Assembly: GCA_017881345.1 (NCBI GenBank)
Contig: JADGQZ010000256.1
Coordinates: 1 to 40,427 of the forward strand
From: Myxococcaceae bacterium
GTDB lineage: Bacteria > Myxococcota > Myxococcia > Myxococcales > Myxococcaceae
Length of the DNA stretch: 40,427 bases
Reading direction: 5' to 3'
Part shown: positions 20,663 through 28,799 of the stretch, one piece after another
Layout of the letters: each line of letters starts with the position of its first letter
Position numbering within the stretch: position 1 is the stretch's first letter
Position numbers and translations under genes: made by a program
Notes under the pieces: generated by a model
What the model saw: the letters and a program-made list of their open reading frames with translations, nothing else
What the model was told of the DNA's origin: nothing
The model's database searches: none

Positions 20663-21751
20663 ATGGCGCGCGCACCCGGGGGGCTCATGAAGCACTGGTC
20701 GACGGCTGCGCCCCTGGTCGCGGCGGCGCTGCTCGGTCTGGCGGCTGTCCTTCCGCCGAGTGGAGCCTTCTCTGCGTTCTGCGGGCTCGCACTCATGGCC
20801 GCGGTGCTCGCCGCCGTTCACCACGCCGAGGTGGTGGCCCACAAGGTCGGCGAGCCGCTGGGGACGCTGATCCTCGCCCTGGCGGTGACGGTGATCGAGA
20901 CCTCGCTCATCGTCTCGTTGATGCTCGCCGGGGGCCCCGACAAGGCCGTGCTGGCGCGCGACACCGTCTTCGCGGCGGTGATGATCATCTGCAACGGGGT
21001 CATCGGCCTGTGCATCCTGGTTGGCGGTCTCCGGCACCGCGAGCAGTCGTTCCGGATCGAGGGCGCGGGGCCGGCGTTCGCTGCCCTGGTGGCACTGGTG
21101 ACGCTGGTGCTCGTGCTCCCCGGCTACACCATCAGCGCGCCCGGCCTCGCCTACACCCCGGCGCAGCTCGCGTTCGCCGGGCTCGCCTCGCTGGTGCTCT
21201 GGGGCGTCTTCGTCTTCGTCCAGACCATCCGCCACCGCGACTACTTCCTCCCCGCCGACCCCGAGGCGGAGGACGCGCACCTCCCGCCGCCCAGCACGGC
21301 CATGACCTGGCTGAGCCTCGGGCTGCTGCTGGTCTCGCTCGTCGGAGTGGTGGGCCTGGCCAAGGTGCTCTCGCCCAGGATCGAGGCGCTGGTACGTGCG
21401 GTCGGAGCGCCGGACTCGGTCATCGGCGTGGCCATCGCCATGCTGGTGCTGCTCCCGGAGACGGTGGCCGCGGTCCGGGCCGCGCAGGCCAACCGGCTCC
21501 AGACCAGCATGAACCTGGCGCTCGGTTCGGCGCTGGCGACGATCGGTCTCACCATCCCGGCGGTGGTCATCGCCTCGGAGGTGTTCCACCTCCCGGTCAT
21601 CCTCGGCCTGGAGCCGAAGGACGTCGTGCTGCTCGGGCTGACCTTCTTCGTCGGCACGATCACCCTCGGTACGGGCCGGACCAGCATCATGCAGGGCGCG
21701 GTGCAGCTGGTGGTGTTCGCGGCGTTCCTCTTCCTCTCGCTGATCCCCTGA
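20663..21751 (+). CDS. chaA: Calcium/cation:proton antiporter, ChaA-like (CaCA superfamily)
   Basis: EVVAHKVGEPLGTLILALAVTVIETSLIVSLML and PETVAAVRAAQANRLQTSMNLALGSALATIGLTIPAV motifs. Confidence 0.85.
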   Translation: MARAPGGLMKHWSTAAPLVAAALLGLAAVLPPSGAFSAFCGLALMAAVLAAVHHAEVVAHKVGEPLGTLILALAVTVIETSLIVSLMLAGGPDKAVLARDTVFAAVMIICNGVIGLCILVGGLRHREQSFRIEGAGPAFAALVALVTLVLVLPGYTISAPGLAYTPAQLAFAGLASLVLWGVFVFVQTIRHRDYFLPADPEAEDAHLPPPSTAMTWLSLGLLLVSLVGVVGLAKVLSPRIEALVRAVGAPDSVIGVAIAMLVLLPETVAAVRAAQANRLQTSMNLALGSALATIGLTIPAVVIASEVFHLPVILGLEPKDVVLLGLTFFVGTITLGTGRTSIMQGAVQLVVFAAFLFLSLIP

Positions 21752-21769
21752 CCCCCTGCGCAGCCGGGC

Positions 21770-22306
21770 TCAGCGCCCGAGGTGCGCGACAGGTGCGGCG
21801 AGCAGCGCGTGCTCCGAGCGCTCGAGCCAGTCGTGGACCACGATGGTGCCGGCGATCCGGTCGTGCAGTCCTTGCCGGCGCACCGAGAAGGCCACGGCGA
21901 GAAAGCCGAGCCCGAAGGTGAAGAGGCAGGCGACGTAGCCGAGCGCTCGCCGGAGCGCGGTCCCGAGCCCGAGCGGACGTCCGTCCCTCCGAAGGACCCG
22001 CAGGCCGAAGAGGGCCATCCCCGGCGTCTGGCCGGTCACGGTCCAGAACCCCACCCGATAGAGCGGCGGGAGACCGAAGCCGACGACCGGGAGCACCCAT
22101 GGCAACCCCCGGCAGAGCCAGGTGCGGAGTCGCCACCACTCGGTCGCCGCGGCGCACCGGCCCGGCTCGAGGAAGGATCCGGCGAGGATCTGCCGACCGA
22201 TCTGCTGGATCACCCAGTTGGCGACCGCGATCAAGACCGCGAGGATGACCACGTCGGTCAGCAGCGCGCAGGTGCGGCTCACGAGGCCGGCGTAGCGGGG
22301 CGTCAC
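21770..22306 (-). CDS. RDD-family membrane protein
   Basis: PRYAGLVSRTCALLTDVVILAVLIA..., GQTPGMALFGLRV, HDRIAGTIVV; GTG 22306 overlaps upstream stop as GTGA. Confidence 0.82.
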   Translation of the reverse strand: MTPRYAGLVSRTCALLTDVVILAVLIAVANWVIQQIGRQILAGSFLEPGRCAAATEWWRLRTWLCRGLPWVLPVVGFGLPPLYRVGFWTVTGQTPGMALFGLRVLRRDGRPLGLGTALRRALGYVACLFTFGLGFLAVAFSVRRQGLHDRIAGTIVVHDWLERSEHALLAAPVAHLGR

Positions 22307-22758
22307 GACCGTCCCAGGAGCCTGCGGGCCCACGCATCCACTGCGTCGTCGGCCGCAAGCGCGCGCCCGCGCAGCGCCTCGGTCAGCTCCTCGATGGCGC
22401 TCCGGCTCTGTCCCTGCACGATGCGCCGGATCTGCTCGGGGTGCGCCTCGAGATGCTGGAGGTATCGCGAGGCCTGCGCCTGCACCAGGGCCGCGACGGC
22501 GTCGCTCCGCTCGAGCGCGCCGAGCACCCGGTCCACCTGGCGGTCGACCAGCGCGTCCACCGCGGGGCTGCGCTCGAGCTCGGTCACGGCCTGGGTCAAC
22601 AGCTGCTCCAGCGCGGGGCTACGGACGAGGGCCTGCAGGACGCGTTCGATCAGCGCATCCGCCAGCGGCGAGTCCAGGAGCCTCGCGGCGAGCCGGTCGG
22701 CGAGCTGGGCCTGGAAGCCGGCCGGCTCGATGCTCCGCTCTGACCGGAACGCACCCAC
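22303..22758 (-). CDS. Hypothetical helical protein upstream of RDD gene
   Basis: GTG 22758 preceded on the minus strand by TACCCT; repetitive LxxALxRSxAVxxL helical pattern. Confidence 0.55.
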   Translation of the reverse strand: MGAFRSERSIEPAGFQAQLADRLAARLLDSPLADALIERVLQALVRSPALEQLLTQAVTELERSPAVDALVDRQVDRVLGALERSDAVAALVQAQASRYLQHLEAHPEQIRRIVQGQSRSAIEELTEALRGRALAADDAVDAWARRLLGRS

Positions 22759-22856
22759 GGGCGTGAGGGTAACACGCTGGTCCAGGCACCGAATCCGGAG
22801 CGGATTGGCCCGGAGTGCCTGCTGACAGGGACCGTCGACGGACCTAGGGTGGTTCC

Positions 22857-23669
22857 ATGGGCCTCGCCTCGCTCGCGTGCCTCGCTCTCGTCGGTGCGGC
22901 GCCGAAGCTCCCGCCGGTGAGCGAGCGTTACCCCGTCGTCTACGAGGAGCCCACCAGCCCGTCGATGGCCGCGGTGGCCGCACGGATGAAGGAGAAGCGC
23001 GCGCTCGAGACCACCGCGGAGATGCTGGCCTTCCTGAAGCTGCCGCGGAAGCTGACGCTCAAGGCCGCGAGCTGCGGAGAGGCGAACGCCTGGTACGACG
23101 CCGAGACCGACGTCGTGACCTTCTGCTACGAGATGGCGGACGACTTCATCCGGGGGGCGAGTGCGGAGGAGCGCTTCGGCCTCACCCAGGAGCAGGCGGC
23201 AGCCGGCCCCTTCCTGTTCATCATGTTCCACGAGACGGCGCACGCCATCTTCGCCATCCTCGACGTCCCGGTGCTCGGCCGCGAGGAGGACGCTGCGGAC
23301 CAGCTGGCCACGCTGGTGGCAATCCGGTTGGGGGGCAACTTCGCCGAGCGGATGCTCCGCGGCGCCGCCCTGATGTACCAGCGTGACTCGGCGGCGCGGA
23401 AGATCGGGGAGGACGACTTCGCCGACATGCACGGGCTCGACCGGCAGCGCTACTACAATGTGCTCTGCATGGCGTGGGGCGCGGATCCGAAGCAGTTCGC
23501 CTGGGCTCAGGAGGTGGGCCACCTTCCCAAGGACCGCGCCGAGGGCTGCGCCGAGGAGTTCGCCCAGGTCCAGAAGGCGGTCCGGCGGCTCATCACCGGT
23601 AAGAACGTGGACCAGGCCGCGGCGGTGCGGGTGAAGGAGAAGGCGGCGAAGTCGAAGTTCGCCCGCTGA
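22857..23669 (+). CDS. DUF4344-type putative zinc metallopeptidase
   Basis: LKLPRKLTLKAASCGEANAWYD, FIMFHETAHAIFAILDVPVLGREEDAADQLA (HExxH). Confidence 0.82.
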   Translation: MGLASLACLALVGAAPKLPPVSERYPVVYEEPTSPSMAAVAARMKEKRALETTAEMLAFLKLPRKLTLKAASCGEANAWYDAETDVVTFCYEMADDFIRGASAEERFGLTQEQAAAGPFLFIMFHETAHAIFAILDVPVLGREEDAADQLATLVAIRLGGNFAERMLRGAALMYQRDSAARKIGEDDFADMHGLDRQRYYNVLCMAWGADPKQFAWAQEVGHLPKDRAEGCAEEFAQVQKAVRRLITGKNVDQAAAVRVKEKAAKSKFAR

Positions 23670-23675
23670 CGGCTG

Positions 23676-24068
23676 TCAGCCCGACGTGCCGCCGGACCAC
23701 GGACGGGTGAAGCTCCAGGCCCACGCCACGAGCACCGCCTGGAGCGGAAGGCGTGCCCAGAGCATCCACGGCGCGGCGGCATGCTTGCCGAAGGGAATGT
23801 GATTCACGGCCATGTTCACGTTGGCCGGGAAGACCGCCACCAGCAGGGCCACCAGCCCCCACGCCGCCCAGCGCCGCGTCGAGGGCACGAGCAGCCCCAG
23901 ACCACCGAGGACCTCGAAGGCGCCGCTGATGGCCACCAGCGCTCCTGGGGCGGGCAGCCAGCTGGGGACGATGCGGATGAACGCCCCGGGTGACACGAAA
24001 TGCATCACCCCGGCAAAGGTCATCAGCGTGGCGAGGAGGACGAGGAGGGCGATCTGCACGGGGGCCAT
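23676..24068 (-). CDS. DoxX-family membrane protein
   Basis: FAGVMHFVSPGAFIRIVPSWLPAPGALVAISGAFEVLGGLGLLVP motif. Confidence 0.85.
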   Translation of the reverse strand: MAPVQIALLVLLATLMTFAGVMHFVSPGAFIRIVPSWLPAPGALVAISGAFEVLGGLGLLVPSTRRWAAWGLVALLVAVFPANVNMAVNHIPFGKHAAAPWMLWARLPLQAVLVAWAWSFTRPWSGGTSG

Positions 24069-24154
24069 CGTACGCCGCCGTGGACCCTGGCGGCGTGTCG
24101 ATCGGGCGAGCGTCCCCCGAGCAGCGCCGCCGACGACAGGGTACCCTCTGCGCC

Positions 24155-24886
24155 GTGCATCGACTCCTCCGAGTGCTCGCCGGCGGTTGCGTGATTGCGC
24201 TGGGCCTCCGTCCTGCGCCCGCCCGCGCCTGAGGCATCGCTCCGCCCGTGGGTCTCACGGGCACCTGCGGCGCGGCGCTGGACGATGAGAGGCGCTTCCA
24301 GATCGCGGTGACCGGCGGCGCGCTGCGGACCGACCTCGTGTTCGACGGCGACCGGCAGCAGCTCCGGGAGGCGAGCGTGGCAGCGACGTTCACCTGGCGG
24401 CCATCGGCCCTCTCGGTCCAGGTGTCGCTCGGCGCCGTCATCGCCGGGACGCTCGACGGCCCGCTCGGCAACTACGATCTGAAGCCCGGGGTCATGGCCA
24501 GCGCGGCGGTGGCCTACACGTTCCTCGACGGGAACGGGCCGAGGCCTTACCTCGCGGTGAGCGGGTCGCTCAGCGTCGCCACCGCGGGCACCCAGTCGAC
24601 GTCGAACCCCGCGGACCGGCCGACCTTCACCGCCACCGACCTGCGGGTCTCCGGAGTGCTCGGGAAGCGGCTGTTCGACGTGTGGTTGCCCTACGTGGGC
24701 GTCGCCGTCTTCGGAGGTCCGGTCTGGTTCTCGCCGGGGGGGCAGTCGCTGACCGGCAGTGACGCGAACCACTACCGCATCAGCGTCGGGTCGAGCGTCA
24801 GCCTGCCGGCGCACCTCGAGCTGTTCGTCGAGCTGGGCTTCCTCGGGGAGCAGGCGCTGCTCGGAGGGCTCGGATGGGCGTTCTGA
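24155..24886 (+). pseudogene. Envelope (outer-membrane-like) protein gene with an in-frame TGA separating signal peptide from mature region
   Basis: GTG 24155: MHRLLRVLAGGCVIALGLRPAPARA-TGA(24230)-GIAPPVGLTGTCGAALDDERRFQ... all in one frame; track ORF 24248-24886 is the mature part. Confidence 0.55.
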
Positions 24887-25048
24887 CCGGGTCTCCGCGC
24901 CCCCACCCCAAGGGGCAGGATCCTCGGGACGCCCCTCCACGGACGTAGGCACCAAGGTGCACGATCCATCGGCGAACACGGGGGTGTACGAGGGAGCGTC
25001 CGGACACGCGGTCTCGAGGTCGCGCTCCCACCACTGGAGATCAGACCG

Positions 25049-25429
25049 ATGCTCCCGTTGCTCATCGAGATGCTCCTGTGCCTCGTGGCCGCCGGGGTGA
25101 TCGGATTCCTGATCGCCTGGTTCTTGAGAATGCGTCAGCTGGTCCAGCTGACGCAGGAGCTGGAACGGCTCCGCGCCACCATGCCGACCGGGGTCCTTCC
25201 CTCCGCGCTGTCGACGCGCCTCGAGCTCCTGGCCCGCCTGATGGAGGAGGTACGGGCGCGGCCCGCGACCGACGCGGCGCTGGCGGAGCGGGTGGAGCAG
25301 CGCCTCGACCGGCTCGACGCGACCCTCGAGGAGCTGCGGGAGCGGCGGACCGAGACGCCTCGCCTCCCCGAGATCCCGGGAGCGAGAGTGATGCTGCCCG
25401 GAGAGGAGGCGCGACGGTCGGGACGCTGA
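25049..25429 (+). CDS. Small membrane-anchored coiled-coil protein
   Basis: MLPLLIEMLLCLVAAGVIGFLIAWFL TM followed by charged heptad-like region. Confidence 0.6.
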   Translation: MLPLLIEMLLCLVAAGVIGFLIAWFLRMRQLVQLTQELERLRATMPTGVLPSALSTRLELLARLMEEVRARPATDAALAERVEQRLDRLDATLEELRERRTETPRLPEIPGARVMLPGEEARRSGR

Positions 25430-25472
25430 TCGCGGCACCGATCCCGCCCGGCCTGCGTGGCCCGAGTCGATG

Positions 25473-26197
25473 CTACGCGTGCTCTGGCGGCAAGGCGGGA
25501 CCTGCCTCTCGCCTCGCTCGCAGTGCGCGCACCCGCCGGTTGGCGGCGGCGAGGATGGGTCGGAGCACCAGGAAGCGGAACACGGGGTTCCTCGGGGTGC
25601 GTGCCTTCCCGCTGGCGTAGAAGGCCGGCACGTCGGCGTGGATCCCCGGCGAGCTCCCGTCGTTCACGAACTGCACGAAGCTGTCCGAACGCCCGTCCCA
25701 CGCCGATCGTCCATGCGCGTGGATGCCGAAGCCGATCGGACGTCCGGCCGCGCGGAGCCGTTCGAGCGCCGCCGCATGGAACGGCAAGTCGACGATGTAG
25801 CTGTCCCGTGGAGCCAGCGACCGTCGAGGAAGACCTCCGCATAGGAGTGACCCACGTACGGGCCGCGGGGCTCGATCAGCGGCGCGAGGAGCCGGGTGTC
25901 GATCCCTGCGAAGTGGATGCGCGCGGGGATGCCGGCCGCCCGGAGCATCGTCACGAAGAGCGGCGTCTTGGTGTTGCAGAAGCCGACCTTCCTCGCGAGC
26001 GTCGCGGACGCCCGTCCCCCGTCGAAGGTCGGTGCCCATCCGAAATCGACCTCGTCCCGGACGAGGTCGTGGATGCGCACTGCCCGGTCGATGTCATCGC
26101 GCGATCCCGCCGTCACCCGGGCCACGGCCGCCTGGATGGCCGGATTGTCCCGATCGAGAAACTCGGTCCGTTCGAGAAATGGGGCGAGCTCGTCCAT
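25473..26197 (-). pseudogene. Transglutaminase-like protein gene disrupted by a single-base frameshift near 25803-25812
   Basis: Frame 1 (25664-26197): KVGFCNTKTPLFVTMLRAAGIPARIHF...HSYAEVFLDGRWL; frame 2 (25473-26039) continues RDSYIVDLPFHAAALERLRAAGRPIGFG. Confidence 0.75.
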
Positions 26198-26233
26198 CGG
26201 TGTTCCCGGGCGGAAGCCCGCGGCAACCGCGCC

Positions 26234-27226
26234 TCAGGCCTCGACCCGCGGCCGATCGCCCGGCTCAGCCGGTCGCGCGCGCACCGCCTGCTGGAAGAGC
26301 TCCTGGCGCAGGTCGCCGCAGATCGCCGCGGTCTCGTCCACCACGTGGGTGAGGAGCGCGTGCAGGTCCTCGGTCGCCACGGTCCGTGAGGAGAGGAACG
26401 TCTCGAGCGCCGCGAGCCGCGCCTGGCACTCCAGCGGAGGGAACGCCTGATCCCCCGGCACCCGGATGCTGGCCAGGCGCAGATCCGCCTCGTGCAGACA
26501 GAACACCAGGGAGCGGGGGAAGCGGGGCTCGAGCATCAGGAAGGCCGCAACCTCGCCCGGCGTGACCCGCCCGGCCTTGCGCTTCATGAACGGCTCGAAC
26601 CCGGCGCAGGCCCGGAGCAGCGACAGCCAGAGCGTCTCCTCGCGTACCAGGTCCGGCGGGAGCTGCATCAGCGCGTGGTGGTGCACGTCGAGGATGCGCG
26701 CGGTCTGGCCAACCCGCTCCAGGAACAACCCGAGCATGATGAAGTCGACGGCGTTGTCGTGGAGCATCGTGTGCTCCACCGCACCGAGGATGAGCTGCGT
26801 GCCGGTGCGCACCTGCCGGTAGAACGCGTCGGGCCGGACTTCCCACTCGCGCTGCCCGCTGCCGCCGTGCAGCCAGAGGTGCAGCTCGTTGATCGCCTCC
26901 CAGGCCTCGAGCGACACCACCTCGCGGATGCTGCGGGCGTTCTCCCGCGCGGCGCTCACCGAGTTGGAGAGGCTGGACGGCACCGAGGCGTCCCAGGTCA
27001 GGAACCTCGTGACCGCCACCCCGTCCGCCAGTGCCGCGGAACCGAAGCGCGCGGCGAACGGCTCCTCCTCGCCGGATACCGCCAGCGCGGCATCCCAGAC
27101 CTGCGCCGGCGGGAGGATGGCGTCCAGCACCAGGCTCGAGGTGACGCGCAGCACGCGGGAGGTGCTCTCGGCGCGTTCCAGGTAGCGGCCCAGCCAGAAG
27201 CAGTGGTCCGCCACCCGGGAGATCAT
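26234..27226 (-). CDS. Alpha-E domain protein (DUF403-type)
   Basis: MISRVADHCFWLGRYLERAESTSRVLRVT start; ATGA overlap with ATP-grasp gene. Confidence 0.92.
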   Translation of the reverse strand: MISRVADHCFWLGRYLERAESTSRVLRVTSSLVLDAILPPAQVWDAALAVSGEEEPFAARFGSAALADGVAVTRFLTWDASVPSSLSNSVSAARENARSIREVVSLEAWEAINELHLWLHGGSGQREWEVRPDAFYRQVRTGTQLILGAVEHTMLHDNAVDFIMLGLFLERVGQTARILDVHHHALMQLPPDLVREETLWLSLLRACAGFEPFMKRKAGRVTPGEVAAFLMLEPRFPRSLVFCLHEADLRLASIRVPGDQAFPPLECQARLAALETFLSSRTVATEDLHALLTHVVDETAAICGDLRQELFQQAVRARPAEPGDRPRVEA

Positions 27227-28677
27227 CCATCTCCCTTCAGCACCCAGGTGTCCTTGCTGCCCCCGCCCTGGCTGCTGTTCACCACGTAGCTGCCCTCGCG
27301 CAGCGCCACCCGGGTCAGGCCGCCGGGAAGCACCCACGGCCCGTTGGCCGAGTTGAGAACGAACGGACGGAAGTCCACCCGACGCGGCGCGATGCATTGC
27401 CCCTGCGAGACCCACGTCGGGCAGGTCGACAGCTCGATGCGTGGCTGGGCGATGTAGCGCCGGGGCGAGGCGAGGATCCGGCGGCGGAACTCCTCGCGCT
27501 CCTCGGCGGTGGACGTCGGCCCCATCAGCATCCCGTAGCCGCCGGCCTCGTCGACGACCTTGACCACCAGCTCGGCGAGATGCTCGAGCACGTACGCCCG
27601 GTCGTCGGGCCGCGCGCACTGGTAGGTGGGCACCTGCGCCAGGAGCGGCTCCTCGCCCAGGTAGAAGCGGACCATCTCCGGCACGAACGGATACACGCCC
27701 TTGTCGTCGGCCACGCCGTTGCCGGGTGCGTTGGCCAGGGCGACGTTTCCTCCTGCCCAGGCCCGCATCAGGCCGCGCACGCCGAGCATCGAGTCCGGCC
27801 GGAAGACCTCTGGATCGAGGAAGTCGTCGTCGGTGCGCCGGTACACGACGTGCACCCGCCTCGGGCCACGGATGGTGTGCAGGAAGAGCCGGTCGTCGTC
27901 GACGAAGAGATCCGCCGCCTCGACCAGCTCCACACCCATCTGGCGCGCCAGGAAGCTGTGCTCGAAGTAGGCGGAGTTGTGCGGGCCGGGAGTGAGGACG
28001 ACGATGGTCGTCTCCTCCGGGGCGACCGGCGAGACGCTGCGCAGCGCGGTGGCGAGCCGGCCCGGATACTGGTTCACCGGCCGCACCCTCGTCGCCTCGA
28101 ACGCCCGGGCGAGGAGCCGCTTGGAGAGCAGCCGGTTCTCCAGCACGTACGAGACGCCGGACGGCGTACGGAGGTTGTCCTCGAGGACGCGGAAGACGCC
28201 CTTCCCATCGCGGATCAGATCGATGCCCGAGATGTGGATGCGCACGCCCGCGGGCGGCCGGACCCCGCGGATCGCCGGCAGGTACTGCGCCGAGCCGAGC
28301 ACCACCTCGGCCGGGATCGCACCCGCCTTCAGGATGCGCTGGTCGGCGTAGACGTCCTCGACGAAGGCCTCGAGGGCCAGCACCCGCTGCTTGAGCCCGC
28401 GCTCGAGCTGGTCCCACTCGCTGGCCGAGATGACCCGCGGCAGCAGGCAGACCGGGAAGATCTTCTCCACGCCGCGCGCGTCCGAGTACACCGAGAAGGT
28501 GACGCCCTGGTTGAGGAGCGCCGCCTCGGCGAGCGCCTGCGTGCGGGCGAACTGCTCGGCCGAACCGCTCGCCACCACGGCCTCGACCGTCGCCCTCAGC
28601 TTGTCCGTCGCGCCCAGCAGCTCGTCGAAGGTGCCGGGGAGCGCCGTGTAGTCGGAGAGCATCGAATGTTGAGTCAT
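27223..28677 (-). CDS. Circularly permuted ATP-grasp protein (DUF404/DUF407-type)
   Basis: GVTFSVYSDARGVEKIFPVCLLPRVISASEWDQLERGLKQRVLALEAFVEDVYADQRIL; VYRRTDDDFLDPEVF; NSSQGGGSKDTWVL. Confidence 0.93.
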   Translation of the reverse strand: MTQHSMLSDYTALPGTFDELLGATDKLRATVEAVVASGSAEQFARTQALAEAALLNQGVTFSVYSDARGVEKIFPVCLLPRVISASEWDQLERGLKQRVLALEAFVEDVYADQRILKAGAIPAEVVLGSAQYLPAIRGVRPPAGVRIHISGIDLIRDGKGVFRVLEDNLRTPSGVSYVLENRLLSKRLLARAFEATRVRPVNQYPGRLATALRSVSPVAPEETTIVVLTPGPHNSAYFEHSFLARQMGVELVEAADLFVDDDRLFLHTIRGPRRVHVVYRRTDDDFLDPEVFRPDSMLGVRGLMRAWAGGNVALANAPGNGVADDKGVYPFVPEMVRFYLGEEPLLAQVPTYQCARPDDRAYVLEHLAELVVKVVDEAGGYGMLMGPTSTAEEREEFRRRILASPRRYIAQPRIELSTCPTWVSQGQCIAPRRVDFRPFVLNSANGPWVLPGGLTRVALREGSYVVNSSQGGGSKDTWVLKGDG

Positions 28678-28799
28678 GGTCACTGACACGGCGCGCGAAC
28701 GGGTTTACCCCTACCGGTCGGTCGGTGGGAAGGCTTGCTCAACCCCCCGTTCCTACAAGGGTCGCCGGCCGACAGGCCCGTCGCCTAGGGTGAGCTGCC

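Noticed and set aside
24230-24232. TGA in the envelope protein as a selenocysteine codon
   Set aside because: Sits at the signal peptidase site of a non-redox envelope protein and I could see no obvious SECIS-like stem just downstream; mutation or sequencing error is simpler.
24890-25047. Minus-strand stretch ACPDAPSYTPVFADGSCTLVPTSVEG between the envelope protein and coiled-coil gene
   Set aside because: Reads a little like a secreted-protein fragment, but there is no start, no bounded ORF and no recognised family.
27397-28686. 429-aa plus-strand ORF opposite the ATP-grasp gene
   Set aside because: Antisense GC artefact; the sense strand is an unmistakable ATP-grasp protein.
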